Positions 1 through 6,528 of a stretch of DNA of 10,622 nucleotides are shown one piece after another. The stretch is from Caulobacteraceae bacterium (GTDB taxonomy: Bacteria > Pseudomonadota > Alphaproteobacteria > Caulobacterales > Caulobacteraceae): contig CANMXH010000073.1 in the NCBI GenBank assembly GCA_947501315.1, forward strand, positions 1 through 10,622, read 5' to 3'. The position numbers and the translations under genes are program-made. The first letter of the stretch is position 1. Every line of letters starts with the position of its first letter. Under the pieces are notes generated by a model. The model saw nothing but the letters and a program-made list of their open reading frames with translations. It was not told where the DNA came from and did no database searches.

Positions 1-30
1 GTCCGGGAATCTGGAACGGCAGGTGGCGTC

Positions 31-58
31 CTTATAGCGGGCCTTGCGCCGCGCTCAA
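31..58 (-). promoter_or_regulatory. Candidate housekeeping promoter reading off the left edge
   Basis: On the minus strand a -35 TTGAGCG (58-52) is followed by a 13-nt spacer and a -10 GCTATAAG (38-31). The published Caulobacter housekeeping consensus is TTGACGS, 10-14 nt, GCTANAWC, so the -10 matches 7 of 8 positions and the spacing is right. The predicted start is near base 24, so the gene it serves lies outside the window to the left. It sits just after the end of the serine hydrolase gene, in a 79-bp stretch with no gene. Assignment is by motif only. Confidence 0.45.
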
Positions 59-79
59 GACGCCGGGTTCAAATCGCGG

Positions 80-1420
80 TCAGTTGAGCGCGGCGAGAAT
101 GTCGCGGGTCAAGGCGATGTGGTCGAACCGCTTCCCGGCCGGGTCCTCGCCCCGGCGTACGATGACGATATTCCGGCTCGGCACGATGATCACATACTGG
201 CCGCGATTGCCGTTGGCCGAGATGGCATCAGCCGGAATGCCCTCCGACTTGTCGAACAGCCAGAAGGTCGCCCCATAGCCCTGCTCGCCCGTCGGCTGCG
301 GCCCCGACGGCCGCGAGACATAGTCCCTCCACCCCTCAGGCAGGATGCGCTCACCCTCGACCACACCATCGTTCAGATACAGCCGGCCGAACCGGGCCAG
401 ATCCCGCGCCGTGGTCCAGACCTGACTGGACAGCATGTAGTTGCCGCGCCAGTCGGTCTCGGCCCAGGTGTCATACATGCCCAGCCGCCGGAACAGCTCG
501 GCGGGCGGATGCCGCTCGAACGTCGGCGCGATCGCCATCACCGCCAGCAGGGTGTCATTGTTGGCATAGCGGTAACGCGTCCCCGGCGCGGCGATCAGCG
601 GCCAGGTCGGGGCCTGCTCGTCGATCCCCACACCCCCGAAATACAGGGCGTCCGTCCGGTTGCCGGCCATATCGCTGGTCAGGCCCGAGGCCATCCGCAT
701 CAACTGGTCGAGGGTGATCGCCACGCGCGGATCACCGGGACGGCTCCAGTCGGCGATGGCCGCGGGGGCGTTCACATCCGCCTCGCCGCGCTGCACCGCC
801 GCGCCGATGATCGTCCCCGCCAGCGACTTGCCCACCGACCAGGTGCGCTGGGGCGTGTCGATGCCGAAACCCTCGGCATAGTCCTCCGCAATGATCCGGT
901 CCGCCTGCAGCACCAGCACGGCGGTGGTGTTCAAACCCTCGCCATACCGCCCCAAGAACGCGCCCTCGACGGCTTCGTTCAGCAGGACCGCATTGCCGTC
1001 AGGCGCGGCGGTGGCCAAGGGTGCGTTCACCCGCACACCGGGCGGGAACATCCCGGGGCTCTCGCCCGACCAGCCGACCGGCATGATGACGCAGCCCCGG
1101 CCGGGCCAGAACAGCGCGACCCGGGGCGGCATGGCCTCATCCCAGGCCACGGACACCTGTTCCTGGCCGACCTCGACCGGCAGCTCGCGCACCAGCCCAT
1201 CCAGTTCCGGATAGACCCCGACCAGCTCATTGGCCTCGACGCTCGCCAGCGTACGGGCACCACCCGCCGCCTCGGCCGTCTTCAGGGCGCTGCAGACCGT
1301 CAGCGCCTTGTAGCCCGCGGCCATGGCGCGGACGGCGGGCGATGGTGCCGGCGCAGGGGTCTGGGCGTGGGCGGACAGCGAAAAGGCGGTGAGAGCCGCC
1401 GCAAGGATCAGGATGCGCAT
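80..1420 (-). CDS. Exported serine hydrolase, beta-lactamase / 6-aminohexanoate hydrolase-like family
   Basis: A 446-residue protein with an N-terminal signal peptide (residues 1-20, ending S-A-H-A-Q), so it probably acts in the periplasm. It shows the serine penicillin-recognition fold motifs: S195-V-G-K198 as the nucleophile/base tetrad, Y285-A-N287 as the second motif, and G404-N-R-G-Q408 near the C-terminus, where class C-like esterases have the third element. Residues 21-150 are an extra N-terminal region before the catalytic domain. Proteins of this type (COG1680) include esterases, D-amino peptidases and amide hydrolases; the substrate cannot be read from sequence, and it should not be called a resistance beta-lactamase. 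It lies 44 bp downstream of the pepF-like gene on the same strand and may be its operon partner. The ATG at 1420 begins a good signal peptide, although the Shine-Dalgarno is weak. Confidence 0.88.
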   Translation of the reverse strand: MRILILAAALTAFSLSAHAQTPAPAPSPAVRAMAAGYKALTVCSALKTAEAAGGARTLASVEANELVGVYPELDGLVRELPVEVGQEQVSVAWDEAMPPRVALFWPGRGCVIMPVGWSGESPGMFPPGVRVNAPLATAAPDGNAVLLNEAVEGAFLGRYGEGLNTTAVLVLQADRIIAEDYAEGFGIDTPQRTWSVGKSLAGTIIGAAVQRGEADVNAPAAIADWSRPGDPRVAITLDQLMRMASGLTSDMAGNRTDALYFGGVGIDEQAPTWPLIAAPGTRYRYANNDTLLAVMAIAPTFERHPPAELFRRLGMYDTWAETDWRGNYMLSSQVWTTARDLARFGRLYLNDGVVEGERILPEGWRDYVSRPSGPQPTGEQGYGATFWLFDKSEGIPADAISANGNRGQYVIIVPSRNIVIVRRGEDPAGKRFDHIALTRDILAALN

Positions 1421-1464
1421 GGTGGAACGCTCGCGCGTGGCGGACGGCCCGTCAACGCCGGTCT

Positions 1465-3267
1465 TCAGACCACCGCCTCGAACTGGTCGATCAGACCTTC
1501 CAGCCGCTTCGTCCCGATCGTCCAGAAGGCCGGGTCCCGCGGGTTCAGCCCGAACGGCACCAGCGCCTCGACGTATCCCTTCGACCCGCCACCCGCGAGC
1601 AGTTCCCGATACAGCGGCGTGAACCCCGCCGGGTCCTTCGCCCGCGTTTCCATCAGGGCCGCCACCAGCAGGTCACCGAAGGCATAGGCATAGACGTAGA
1701 AGGGCGAGTGGACGAAATGGCTGACATAGCTCCACCAGTGCTCATAGCCGGGGTTGAGCGTGATCGCCGGGCCCAGCGAGGCCGTCATCTCCTCGAGAAA
1801 CAGCTCGCCGATCCGCTCGACCGCCAGCTCGCCCTTCGCCCGCTCATCGTGGAAGCGGGTCTCGAACCGATGGAAGGCGATCTGCCGGACCACAGTGTTC
1901 AGCCCGTCCTCGATCCGTCCGGCCAGCAGGCCGCGCTGCTCCGCCTTCGGGGCCGTCTTCAGCAACCGGTCGAAGGTCAGACCCTCGGCGAAGATCGAGG
2001 CCGTCTCGGCCAGGGTCAGGGGCGTATCGGCCAGCAGGCTCCCCTGCCCCGCCGCCAACGTCTGATGCACCCCATGCCCCAGCTCATGCGCCAGGGTCAG
2101 CACATCGCGCCGCTCGCCCATCCAGTTCAGGAAGACATAGGGGTGCCGGTCCGAGGTCACTGGATGGGCATAGGCCCCCGACTGTTTGCCTGGCCGCGCC
2201 TTGCCGTCGATCCAGGGCCTGTCGAAGAAGCCGCCGGCCCGGTCCGCGAACTCCGGCCCCAGATCGGCGAAACTCTCCAGCACCAGCTGTTTGCCCGCCG
2301 CCCAGTCATAGCCGCGCGGCGCGCTGGTCTCGATCGGCGCGTTGCGGTCCCACTGGTCCAGCTTCGCCTTGCCCATGGCCCGGGCCTTGAGCGCGTAATA
2401 GCGGTGCGACAGCCGGGGATAGGCGGCGGCCACGGCCTCGGCCATGGCATCGACCGACTCGCCGTCGACCTCATTGGACAGGTGCCGCGCATCCGCCGGG
2501 CGTTTGAAGCCCCGCCACTTGTCTTCCAGAGCCTTGTCGGCGGCGACCGTGTTCAACACCAGCGCCATGGTCTGGGTCCGCGCTGCCAGCGCCTCGTTCA
2601 GCCCCTCGGCCGCCGCCTTGCGCCGCGCCGCCTTGGGATCCGAAAGCTGGTTCAGCGCCTCTGACAGGGTCAGATCGTCCTTGCCGGCCTTGACCCGCAT
2701 CGCCGCCAGCGTCTCGTCGAACAGGCGCGGCCACTGGGCGCTGATCGGGCCACGCTCGGCCAGGAAGGTCTCCAGCTCACTGGAAAGCTCGTGCGGCTTC
2801 ATCGCCCGGACGCGCCGCAGCCAGGGCCGCCAGCGCGCCGCCGCCGGACAGGCGACCAGAGCGGCCTCGATCTCGGCCTCCTCCAGCTGGTTCACCTCCA
2901 GCGTCACCCAGACCGTGGGCGTGGCAATAGCCGTCAGCTTCTCCCGGACCGTCGCCTCAAAACCCTGGGCGGCGGCGTCGTTGCGGTCGGTCGAGGCGGC
3001 CAGAAAGGCATAGGCGCCCAGCCCCCCGAGGACGTCGGACGCCTGTTCGTACAGGCTCACCGCCCGGTCCAGCCGTTCGCCCAGCACCGCCGGCTCGGCC
3101 CGCGCCGCGACCAGCCGGCCCTGCAGGCCGTTCAGCTCATCGACCATGCCGCGCGTGCGTTCGAGATCGGCCTCGATCCGGGCGTCCTCGCGCGAACCAT
3201 AGAGATCCGTCAGGTCCCAGACGGGGGCGTCGAACGGATCGGTGGGGGTCTTGAAGGGTGCGTTCAT
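1465..3267 (-). CDS. pepF: Oligoendopeptidase F (M3 family zinc metallopeptidase)
   Basis: A 600-residue protein, the usual length for PepF-type M3B peptidases, which cleave short peptides in the cytoplasm. The zinc site is intact: H394-E-L-G-H398 supplies two histidines and the catalytic glutamate, and E421 in L-A-E-T-A-S is the expected third ligand. Downstream, the H-F-x-x-x-P-F-Y-x-Y-x-Y block matches the conserved substrate-binding His/Tyr segment of the family. No signal peptide is seen. The reading frame extends upstream to 3303, but the ATG at 3267 is preferred: it is preceded by AAAAGGG at five bases and begins a normal M3B N-terminus (M-N-A-P-F, then P-x-W-D-L-T-D-L-Y). Its neighbours are an exported DUF2059 protein 71 bp upstream and a serine hydrolase 44 bp downstream. 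Peptide turnover is the likely role; the gene symbol is by family similarity. Confidence 0.93.
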   Translation of the reverse strand: MNAPFKTPTDPFDAPVWDLTDLYGSREDARIEADLERTRGMVDELNGLQGRLVAARAEPAVLGERLDRAVSLYEQASDVLGGLGAYAFLAASTDRNDAAAQGFEATVREKLTAIATPTVWVTLEVNQLEEAEIEAALVACPAAARWRPWLRRVRAMKPHELSSELETFLAERGPISAQWPRLFDETLAAMRVKAGKDDLTLSEALNQLSDPKAARRKAAAEGLNEALAARTQTMALVLNTVAADKALEDKWRGFKRPADARHLSNEVDGESVDAMAEAVAAAYPRLSHRYYALKARAMGKAKLDQWDRNAPIETSAPRGYDWAAGKQLVLESFADLGPEFADRAGGFFDRPWIDGKARPGKQSGAYAHPVTSDRHPYVFLNWMGERRDVLTLAHELGHGVHQTLAAGQGSLLADTPLTLAETASIFAEGLTFDRLLKTAPKAEQRGLLAGRIEDGLNTVVRQIAFHRFETRFHDERAKGELAVERIGELFLEEMTASLGPAITLNPGYEHWWSYVSHFVHSPFYVYAYAFGDLLVAALMETRAKDPAGFTPLYRELLAGGGSKGYVEALVPFGLNPRDPAFWTIGTKRLEGLIDQFEAVV

Positions 3268-3338
3268 GTCAGCCCTTTTGGGGATGACCGCCCCCCGGCG
3301 CAACCGCCTGCAGACATCCGGCCGCGCCCCGTGAGCGC

Positions 3339-3920
3339 CTATTTGCTGCTGACGGTGCCCGTCGGCACCAGACCTGCGCCTTCACGCATGCCCTCCAGCA
3401 TCTGCCGCTGCTCCTCGGGTGAGCAGCCGTAGTGCTGGCACATCCGGCTGGCCATTTTTTCGAGCAACTGCGGCACGACGCTCATCACGGCGCGGTCGGC
3501 CTCCGGCATGACCGCGATCGACTTCTCGGCGATCGAACGTCCCAAGGGGGTGCCATAGAAGGTGACCAGGGCGGTCAGTTCTTCCTCGGTGAAGGTGGTT
3601 GAATAGACCGGGACCATCTCCGTGATCATCTGCGGCACGAGGTCCGCCGTCAGTTCGGCGGTCAGGTTCAGGATCATGCGCCGGTCCTCTTCCGGCAGCG
3701 CCTGCATATCGCTGTCGTTCTCGAACTCGGTACCCAGCATCTGGCGAACCACACCCTCGAACTGGTCGGTCATGATCAGGTTCAGATACTGTCGCGCAAG
3801 CTCGCTGCTCCGGGCAGACGGCGCGGCCGTGGTCTGCTCGCTCGACCGGGCGGAAACCGGCGCGGCCGGCAAGGTCGTGGCAGCCAGCGCTGCGGCCAGA
3901 CAGACAATCATCAGACGCAT
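3339..3920 (-). CDS. Exported DUF2059 domain protein
   Basis: A 193-residue protein with a signal peptide (about residues 1-24, ending P-V-S-A). The body is helical and contains the DUF2059 signature Y-x-x-x-F-T-x-E-E-L-x-x-L-x-x-F-Y-x-T-P-x-G (residues 106-127). The hexapeptide SARSSE occurs twice at the start of the mature protein (23-28 and 35-40), giving a short linker-like repeat. Two cysteines in M-C-Q-H-Y-G-C near the C-terminus could form a disulfide in the periplasm. The frame can be opened at a TTG at 3926, but ATG at 3920 is better because GGGGGA lies six bases before it, whereas the TTG would abut that Shine-Dalgarno. The function of DUF2059 proteins is not established. The gene sits between NUDIX (56 bp upstream) and pepF (71 bp downstream), all on the minus strand. 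Confidence 0.88.
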   Translation of the reverse strand: MRLMIVCLAAALAATTLPAAPVSARSSEQTTAAPSARSSELARQYLNLIMTDQFEGVVRQMLGTEFENDSDMQALPEEDRRMILNLTAELTADLVPQMITEMVPVYSTTFTEEELTALVTFYGTPLGRSIAEKSIAVMPEADRAVMSVVPQLLEKMASRMCQHYGCSPEEQRQMLEGMREGAGLVPTGTVSSK

Positions 3921-3976
3921 GTTCAATCCCCCGTTGGTTCATGATCACGCGGCCGTGCTTCCGGGACAACCCCTGA

Positions 3977-4411
3977 TCAGGGGCGCCAGGCGCGAATGAT
4001 CCCGGCCAGGTCCGGCTCACTGACGCAGGCAGCCGCCTGCTCGACCGTCATCCAGGCCCGGTCGCGCTCGGCCTGCTCCTGCCAGACCGGATGCTCGACC
4101 CGCACCTCCAGCGCGTGCAGCGCGACCACGCACCAGCGCGGTGCCCGACGCTTCAGCACCTTGAGGTAGCGAAAAGAGCCGATCGGAGCCTCGGTGATCA
4201 CCCCCTCGACTCCCGCCTCTTCCAGCGCCTCCTGGGCGGCGGACCAGGCGTCGGTCCTCCCGGCGATCCGTCCACCCTTGGGCGTGACCCAGCGACGGGT
4301 CTCGCGCGAGGTGACCAACAGGATCTCGATCCCGCCCGCACACCGCCGCCACGGCAGGGCGGCGACCTGGCGGCGCTCGGCCGGCGGGGTGCGGATCGAC
4401 GGACTCATCAT
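3977..4411 (-). CDS. NUDIX hydrolase with atypical Nudix box
   Basis: A 144-residue single-domain NUDIX protein, presumably cytoplasmic, expected to hydrolyse a nucleoside diphosphate linked to another moiety. The box runs from G46 to V68: G46, x5, R52, x7, Q60-E61-A-L-E64-E65-A-G67-V68. The metal-binding glutamates E61, E64 and E65 and G67 are kept, but the first canonical Glu is R52 and the Arg of the REUxEE core is Q60. The preceding R-R-W-V-T-P-K-G-G resembles the W-x-x-P-K-G lead-in of diphosphoinositol/diadenosine polyphosphate phosphohydrolase-like enzymes, so a dinucleoside polyphosphate substrate is a guess. Two ATGs are tandem (4411 and 4408) with only a weak GGACGG upstream, so the exact start is uncertain. 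The gene follows the rplA terminator and is the first of four minus-strand genes. Its stop codon lies inside a 14-bp perfect palindrome (3970-3983). Confidence 0.87.
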   Translation of the reverse strand: MMSPSIRTPPAERRQVAALPWRRCAGGIEILLVTSRETRRWVTPKGGRIAGRTDAWSAAQEALEEAGVEGVITEAPIGSFRYLKVLKRRAPRWCVVALHALEVRVEHPVWQEQAERDRAWMTVEQAAACVSEPDLAGIIRAWRP

Positions 4412-4446
4412 CGCAGGAACCGTCCGTTATCGGAGCAAGTCTTGCA

Positions 4447-4482
4447 AACGAAAACGGCGGCGGAGATCGCTCTCCGCCGCCG
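4447..4482 (-). terminator. Intrinsic terminator of rplKA
   Basis: Bases 4455-4466 and 4471-4482 form a perfect 12-bp stem with a four-base loop. Read on the minus strand, the stem is followed at once by TTTTCGTTT, a U-rich tail. It lies 24 bp after the rplA stop codon and before the NUDIX gene, so it separates ribosomal-protein transcription from the downstream genes. Confidence 0.9.
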
Positions 4483-4505
4483 CAGTCTTCAAACTGTCAG
4501 GCCGA

Positions 4506-5195
4506 TCAGGCGTTCAGCGACGCCGGGTCGATCTTGAAACCCGGTCCCATGGTCGAGGACAGGGTGATGCGCTTGACATAGGTGCCCTTGGCGCCGGCCG
4601 GACGGGCCTTCTGCAGGGCGTCCACATAGGCCTTCACGTTGGCTTCGAGGGCTTCCTGGGTGAAGGAGGCCTTGCCGATGCCGCCGTGGGCGATACCGGC
4701 CTTCTCGACGCGGAACTCGACCGCACCGCCCTTGGCGTCCTTGACGGCCTGGGCGACGTTCGGGGTCACGGTGCCGACCTTGGGGTTGGGCATCAGGCCG
4801 CGCGGGCCCAGCACCTTACCCAGACGACCGACCAAGGCCATCATGTCCGGGGACGCGATGACGCGGTCGAAGTCCATGAAGCCGCCGTTGATCTTCTCGT
4901 ACAGATCCTCGGCACCCACGATGTCGGCGCCGGCAGCCAGGGCTTCAGCCGCCTTGGCGTCCTTGGCGAAGACGGCGACGCGAACGTCACGGCCCGTGCC
5001 CGACGGCAGGTTAACCACGCCGCGGACCTGCTGGTCAGCGTGACGCGGATCGACGCCCAGGTTGACGGCGATCTCGATCGACTCGTCGAATTTGGCGGTG
5101 GCGTTGGTCTTGACCGCGGCGATGGCGTCGTTGAACGCCATCAGGGCGAGGGTGTCGCCGGTCCGGGCCTTGGTGCGCTTGGTTTGCTTGGCCAT
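4506..5195 (-). CDS. rplA: 50S ribosomal protein L1
   Basis: A 229-residue protein of normal L1 length. L1 binds 23S rRNA at the base of the mobile L1 stalk, which helps release deacylated tRNA from the E site; in many bacteria it also represses translation of its own rplK-rplA mRNA. The L1 signature G-K-V-L-G-P-R-G-L-M-P-N-P-K-V-G-T-V-T covers residues 126-144. The start ATG at 5195 has a strong GGAGGG eight bases upstream that lies inside the last codons of rplK. The two genes are four bases apart, which suggests translational coupling. Unlike the layout in many bacteria, no rplJ follows: a terminator and a NUDIX gene come next. Confidence 0.98.
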   Translation of the reverse strand: MAKQTKRTKARTGDTLALMAFNDAIAAVKTNATAKFDESIEIAVNLGVDPRHADQQVRGVVNLPSGTGRDVRVAVFAKDAKAAEALAAGADIVGAEDLYEKINGGFMDFDRVIASPDMMALVGRLGKVLGPRGLMPNPKVGTVTPNVAQAVKDAKGGAVEFRVEKAGIAHGGIGKASFTQEALEANVKAYVDALQKARPAGAKGTYVKRITLSSTMGPGFKIDPASLNA

Positions 5196-5199
5196 GTGC

Positions 5200-5631
5200 T
5201 TAGCCCTCCACGACGTTGAGGCCCATGGCGCGAGCCGAGCCTTCGATGATCTTGGTCGCGGCGTCCAGGTCGTTCGCGTTCAGATCCTTCATCTTCTTCT
5301 CGGCGATCTCGCGCAGCTGGCCGCGCGTGATCTTGCCGGCCACTTCGCGGCCCGTCATCTTCGAGCCCGAGGTGATCCCTGCGGCCTGTTTGATGAAGTG
5401 GGTCGCGGGCGGGGTCTTGGTGACGAAGGTGAAGCTCTTGTCCTGATAGACCGTGATCACGGTCGGCAGGGGCGTGCCTTTGACTTCCTTCTCGGTGCGG
5501 GCGTTGAACTCCTTGACGAAGCCCATGATGTTGACGCCGCGCTGGCCGAGGGCCGGCCCGATCGGGGGGGAAGGCGTGGCGGAACCCGCCGGCACCTGCA
5601 GTTTGATATAGCCCAGAATCTTCTTGGCCAT
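5200..5631 (-). CDS. rplK: 50S ribosomal protein L11
   Basis: A 143-residue protein matching L11, which forms the GTPase-associated centre with 23S rRNA and is the thiostrepton target region; it is also needed for RelA activation in many bacteria. The N-terminal domain carries the proline-rich P-S-P-P-I-G-P-A-L-G-Q-R-G-V-N-I segment (residues 20-35), and the C-terminal RNA-binding domain covers roughly residues 70-143. Start ATG at 5631 is supported by AAGGAG seven to eight bases upstream. It is the first gene of a two-gene unit with rplA. A candidate promoter and a hairpin-rich leader lie upstream, so it may be transcribed separately from secE-nusG. Confidence 0.98.
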   Translation of the reverse strand: MAKKILGYIKLQVPAGSATPSPPIGPALGQRGVNIMGFVKEFNARTEKEVKGTPLPTVITVYQDKSFTFVTKTPPATHFIKQAAGITSGSKMTGREVAGKITRGQLREIAEKKMKDLNANDLDAATKIIEGSARAMGLNVVEG

Positions 5632-5648
5632 TGGTCTCTCCTTACAAT

Positions 5649-5670
5649 GGCCCTGAACTCAATCAGGGCC
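5649..5670 (-). promoter_or_regulatory. Leader hairpin before rplK, possible L1 autoregulatory site
   Basis: GGCCCTGA (5649-5656) and TCAGGGCC (5663-5670) form a perfect 8-bp stem with a six-base loop, ending about 18 bases before the rplK start and just before its Shine-Dalgarno. There is no U-run after it, so it is not a terminator. In several bacteria L1 represses rplKA by binding a stem in this leader that mimics its 23S rRNA site. The position fits; I cannot confirm the L1-binding internal-loop pattern by eye. Confidence 0.4.
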
Positions 5671-5710
5671 GGTGAGCCGTGGTCTGGCATGGCTGCCTCC
5701 CACGGATTTA

Positions 5711-5726
5711 TGCGGGCGAACCCGCA
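5711..5726 (-). other. Small UUCG-loop hairpin in the rplK leader
   Basis: In the minus-strand RNA, TGCGGG (5726-5721) and CCCGCA (5716-5711) pair around a UUCG tetraloop, giving a compact 6-bp hairpin in the predicted 5' leader of rplK. The closing pair is G-C, not the C-G of the exceptionally stable cUUCGg form. The sequence after the stem is AU-poor at first (TAAATCC), so termination is unlikely. Confidence 0.4.
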
Positions 5727-5748
5727 CCGCCCCTCAGAGCGAGGCGCG

Positions 5749-5777
5749 CGTGTAGCGTGAACTCGGGCAAAAGACAA
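5749..5777 (-). promoter_or_regulatory. Candidate rplKA promoter
   Basis: On the minus strand TTGTCTT (5777-5771), a 14-nt spacer, and GCTACACG (5756-5749) fit the Caulobacter housekeeping pattern TTGACGS-N10-14-GCTANAWC; the GCTA core is exact. Transcription would start near 5741 and give a leader of about 110 nt containing both hairpins noted here. It lies between the REP-like repeat and rplK, consistent with rplKA having its own promoter. Motif evidence only. Confidence 0.45.
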
Positions 5778-5785
5778 TGCTCTCT

Positions 5786-5931
5786 CCCTCCCTCACTGAG
5801 GGAGGGTGGCCGAGCGAAGCGAAGCCGGGTGGGGGCGGTTCGGCGAGGCGAGCACGGCCTGAGTCCGTATCACCCTGCCCTCCCCACCCCGTCGAGGCTG
5901 CGCCTCGACGACCCTCCCCCAAGGGGGAGGG
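5786..5931. repeat. Inverted pair of REP-like palindromic units
   Basis: Most of the 306-bp nusG-rplK spacer is a mosaic of palindromes. The left unit opens with a 10-bp perfect inverted repeat around one base (5786-5795 / 5797-5806), then an imperfect GAGCGAAGCGAAGC segment, then GGGTGGGG. The right unit is the same arrangement inverted: CCCCACCC, a 9-bp stem with a TGC loop (5890-5898 / 5902-5910), then a 9-bp stem around AA (5912-5920 / 5923-5931). Read outward to inward, both units are CCCTCCC / GGGAGGG, a GTCGAG- or GCCGAG-type linker, and GGGTGGGG. The two units can also pair with each other into one long cruciform. The element ends six bases from the nusG stop codon. It resembles REP/BIME-type intergenic elements; no transposase gene is present. 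It may stabilise or end the nusG mRNA. Confidence 0.7.
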
Positions 5932-5937
5932 AGAAGA

Positions 5938-6516
5938 TCAGCCCGCGTTCTTCTCGACCTGATTGTATTCCAGATCGACCGGGGTCGGGCGGCCGAAGAT
6001 GGACACGGCCACGCGAAGGCGGGCGTTGTCCTCGTCGACGCTCTCGACCTGGCCTTCGAAGCTGGCGAAAGGTCCGTCGATGACCTTGACGGTCTCGCCG
6101 ATGTCGAAGCGGATGGTAGGCTTCGGACGTTCGACGCCCTCCTCCACCTGACCGATGATGTTCTGGACCTCGCGCTCCGAGACCGGCAGCGGCTTGGTGC
6201 CGCCCGCGGCGCCCAGGAAGCCCGTGACCTTCGGCGTGTTCTTGACCAGGTGATAGGCGTCGTCGGTCATCTCCATCTTCACCAGCACATAGCCGGGGAA
6301 GAATTTGCGCTCGGAGTTGACCTTCCGGCCGCGGCGGATCTCGACCACGTCCTCGGTTGGCACCAGGATTTCAGAGAAACAGTCCTCGAGGCCCTGCTGG
6401 CGCGCCTGATCCGTCAGGTGCTGGGCGACCTTCTTCTCGAAATTCGAATAGGCGTGGACGATGTACCATTTGTGCCGGGGATTGGCGGCAGGCTTGGCGG
6501 GGGCTGCATCGGTCAT
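5938..6516 (-). CDS. nusG: Transcription termination/antitermination factor NusG
   Basis: A 192-residue NusG. It binds RNA polymerase through its N-terminal NGN domain (about residues 15-120, beginning H-K-W-Y-I-V-H-A-Y-S and including the R-K-F-F-P-G-Y-V-L-V-K block at 70-80). Its C-terminal KOW domain (about 140-190) contains V-I-D-G-P-F-A-S-F-E-G at 145-155 and can contact Rho or ribosomal protein S10. The N-terminal 14 residues are an Ala/Pro-rich extension. ATG at 6516 is preceded by AGGAAA at a slightly long spacing. It begins 12 bp after secE, so the two are surely one operon. The palindromic repeat follows directly after its stop. Confidence 0.98.
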   Translation of the reverse strand: MTDAAPAKPAANPRHKWYIVHAYSNFEKKVAQHLTDQARQQGLEDCFSEILVPTEDVVEIRRGRKVNSERKFFPGYVLVKMEMTDDAYHLVKNTPKVTGFLGAAGGTKPLPVSEREVQNIIGQVEEGVERPKPTIRFDIGETVKVIDGPFASFEGQVESVDEDNARLRVAVSIFGRPTPVDLEYNQVEKNAG

Positions 6517-6528
6517 GGGGCGTGTTTC

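Noticed and set aside
64..82. GGGTTCAAATC resembling a tRNA T-arm
   Set aside because: The flanking bases do not pair as a T-stem, and no acceptor, anticodon or D arm fits in the available sequence on either strand.
80..1420. Possible antibiotic-resistance beta-lactamase
   Set aside because: The S-x-x-K and Y-x-N motifs show the fold, but the long N-terminal region and the G-x-x-G-Q third element fit the COG1680 esterase/amidase-type serine hydrolases better than a true class A or C beta-lactamase.
44..1687. 547-codon open frame on the plus strand
   Set aside because: It is antisense to the serine hydrolase and the end of pepF, both of which have clear domains, signal peptide and catalytic motifs. 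Its translation is Arg/Gly/Pro/His-rich with no recognisable domain, typical of shadow frames in high-GC DNA.
1708..2664. 318-codon plus-strand frame opposite pepF
   Set aside because: It is an Arg/Leu/Gln-rich shadow of the M3 peptidase gene, with no domain or ribosome site.
5457..5690. Minus-strand leader frame starting at ATG 5690 and running out of frame into rplK
   Set aside because: A GGGAGG lies just upstream, so brief translation is conceivable, but the frame overlaps the L11 coding sequence and the rplK ribosome site, and the product looks like a frame shadow of L11.
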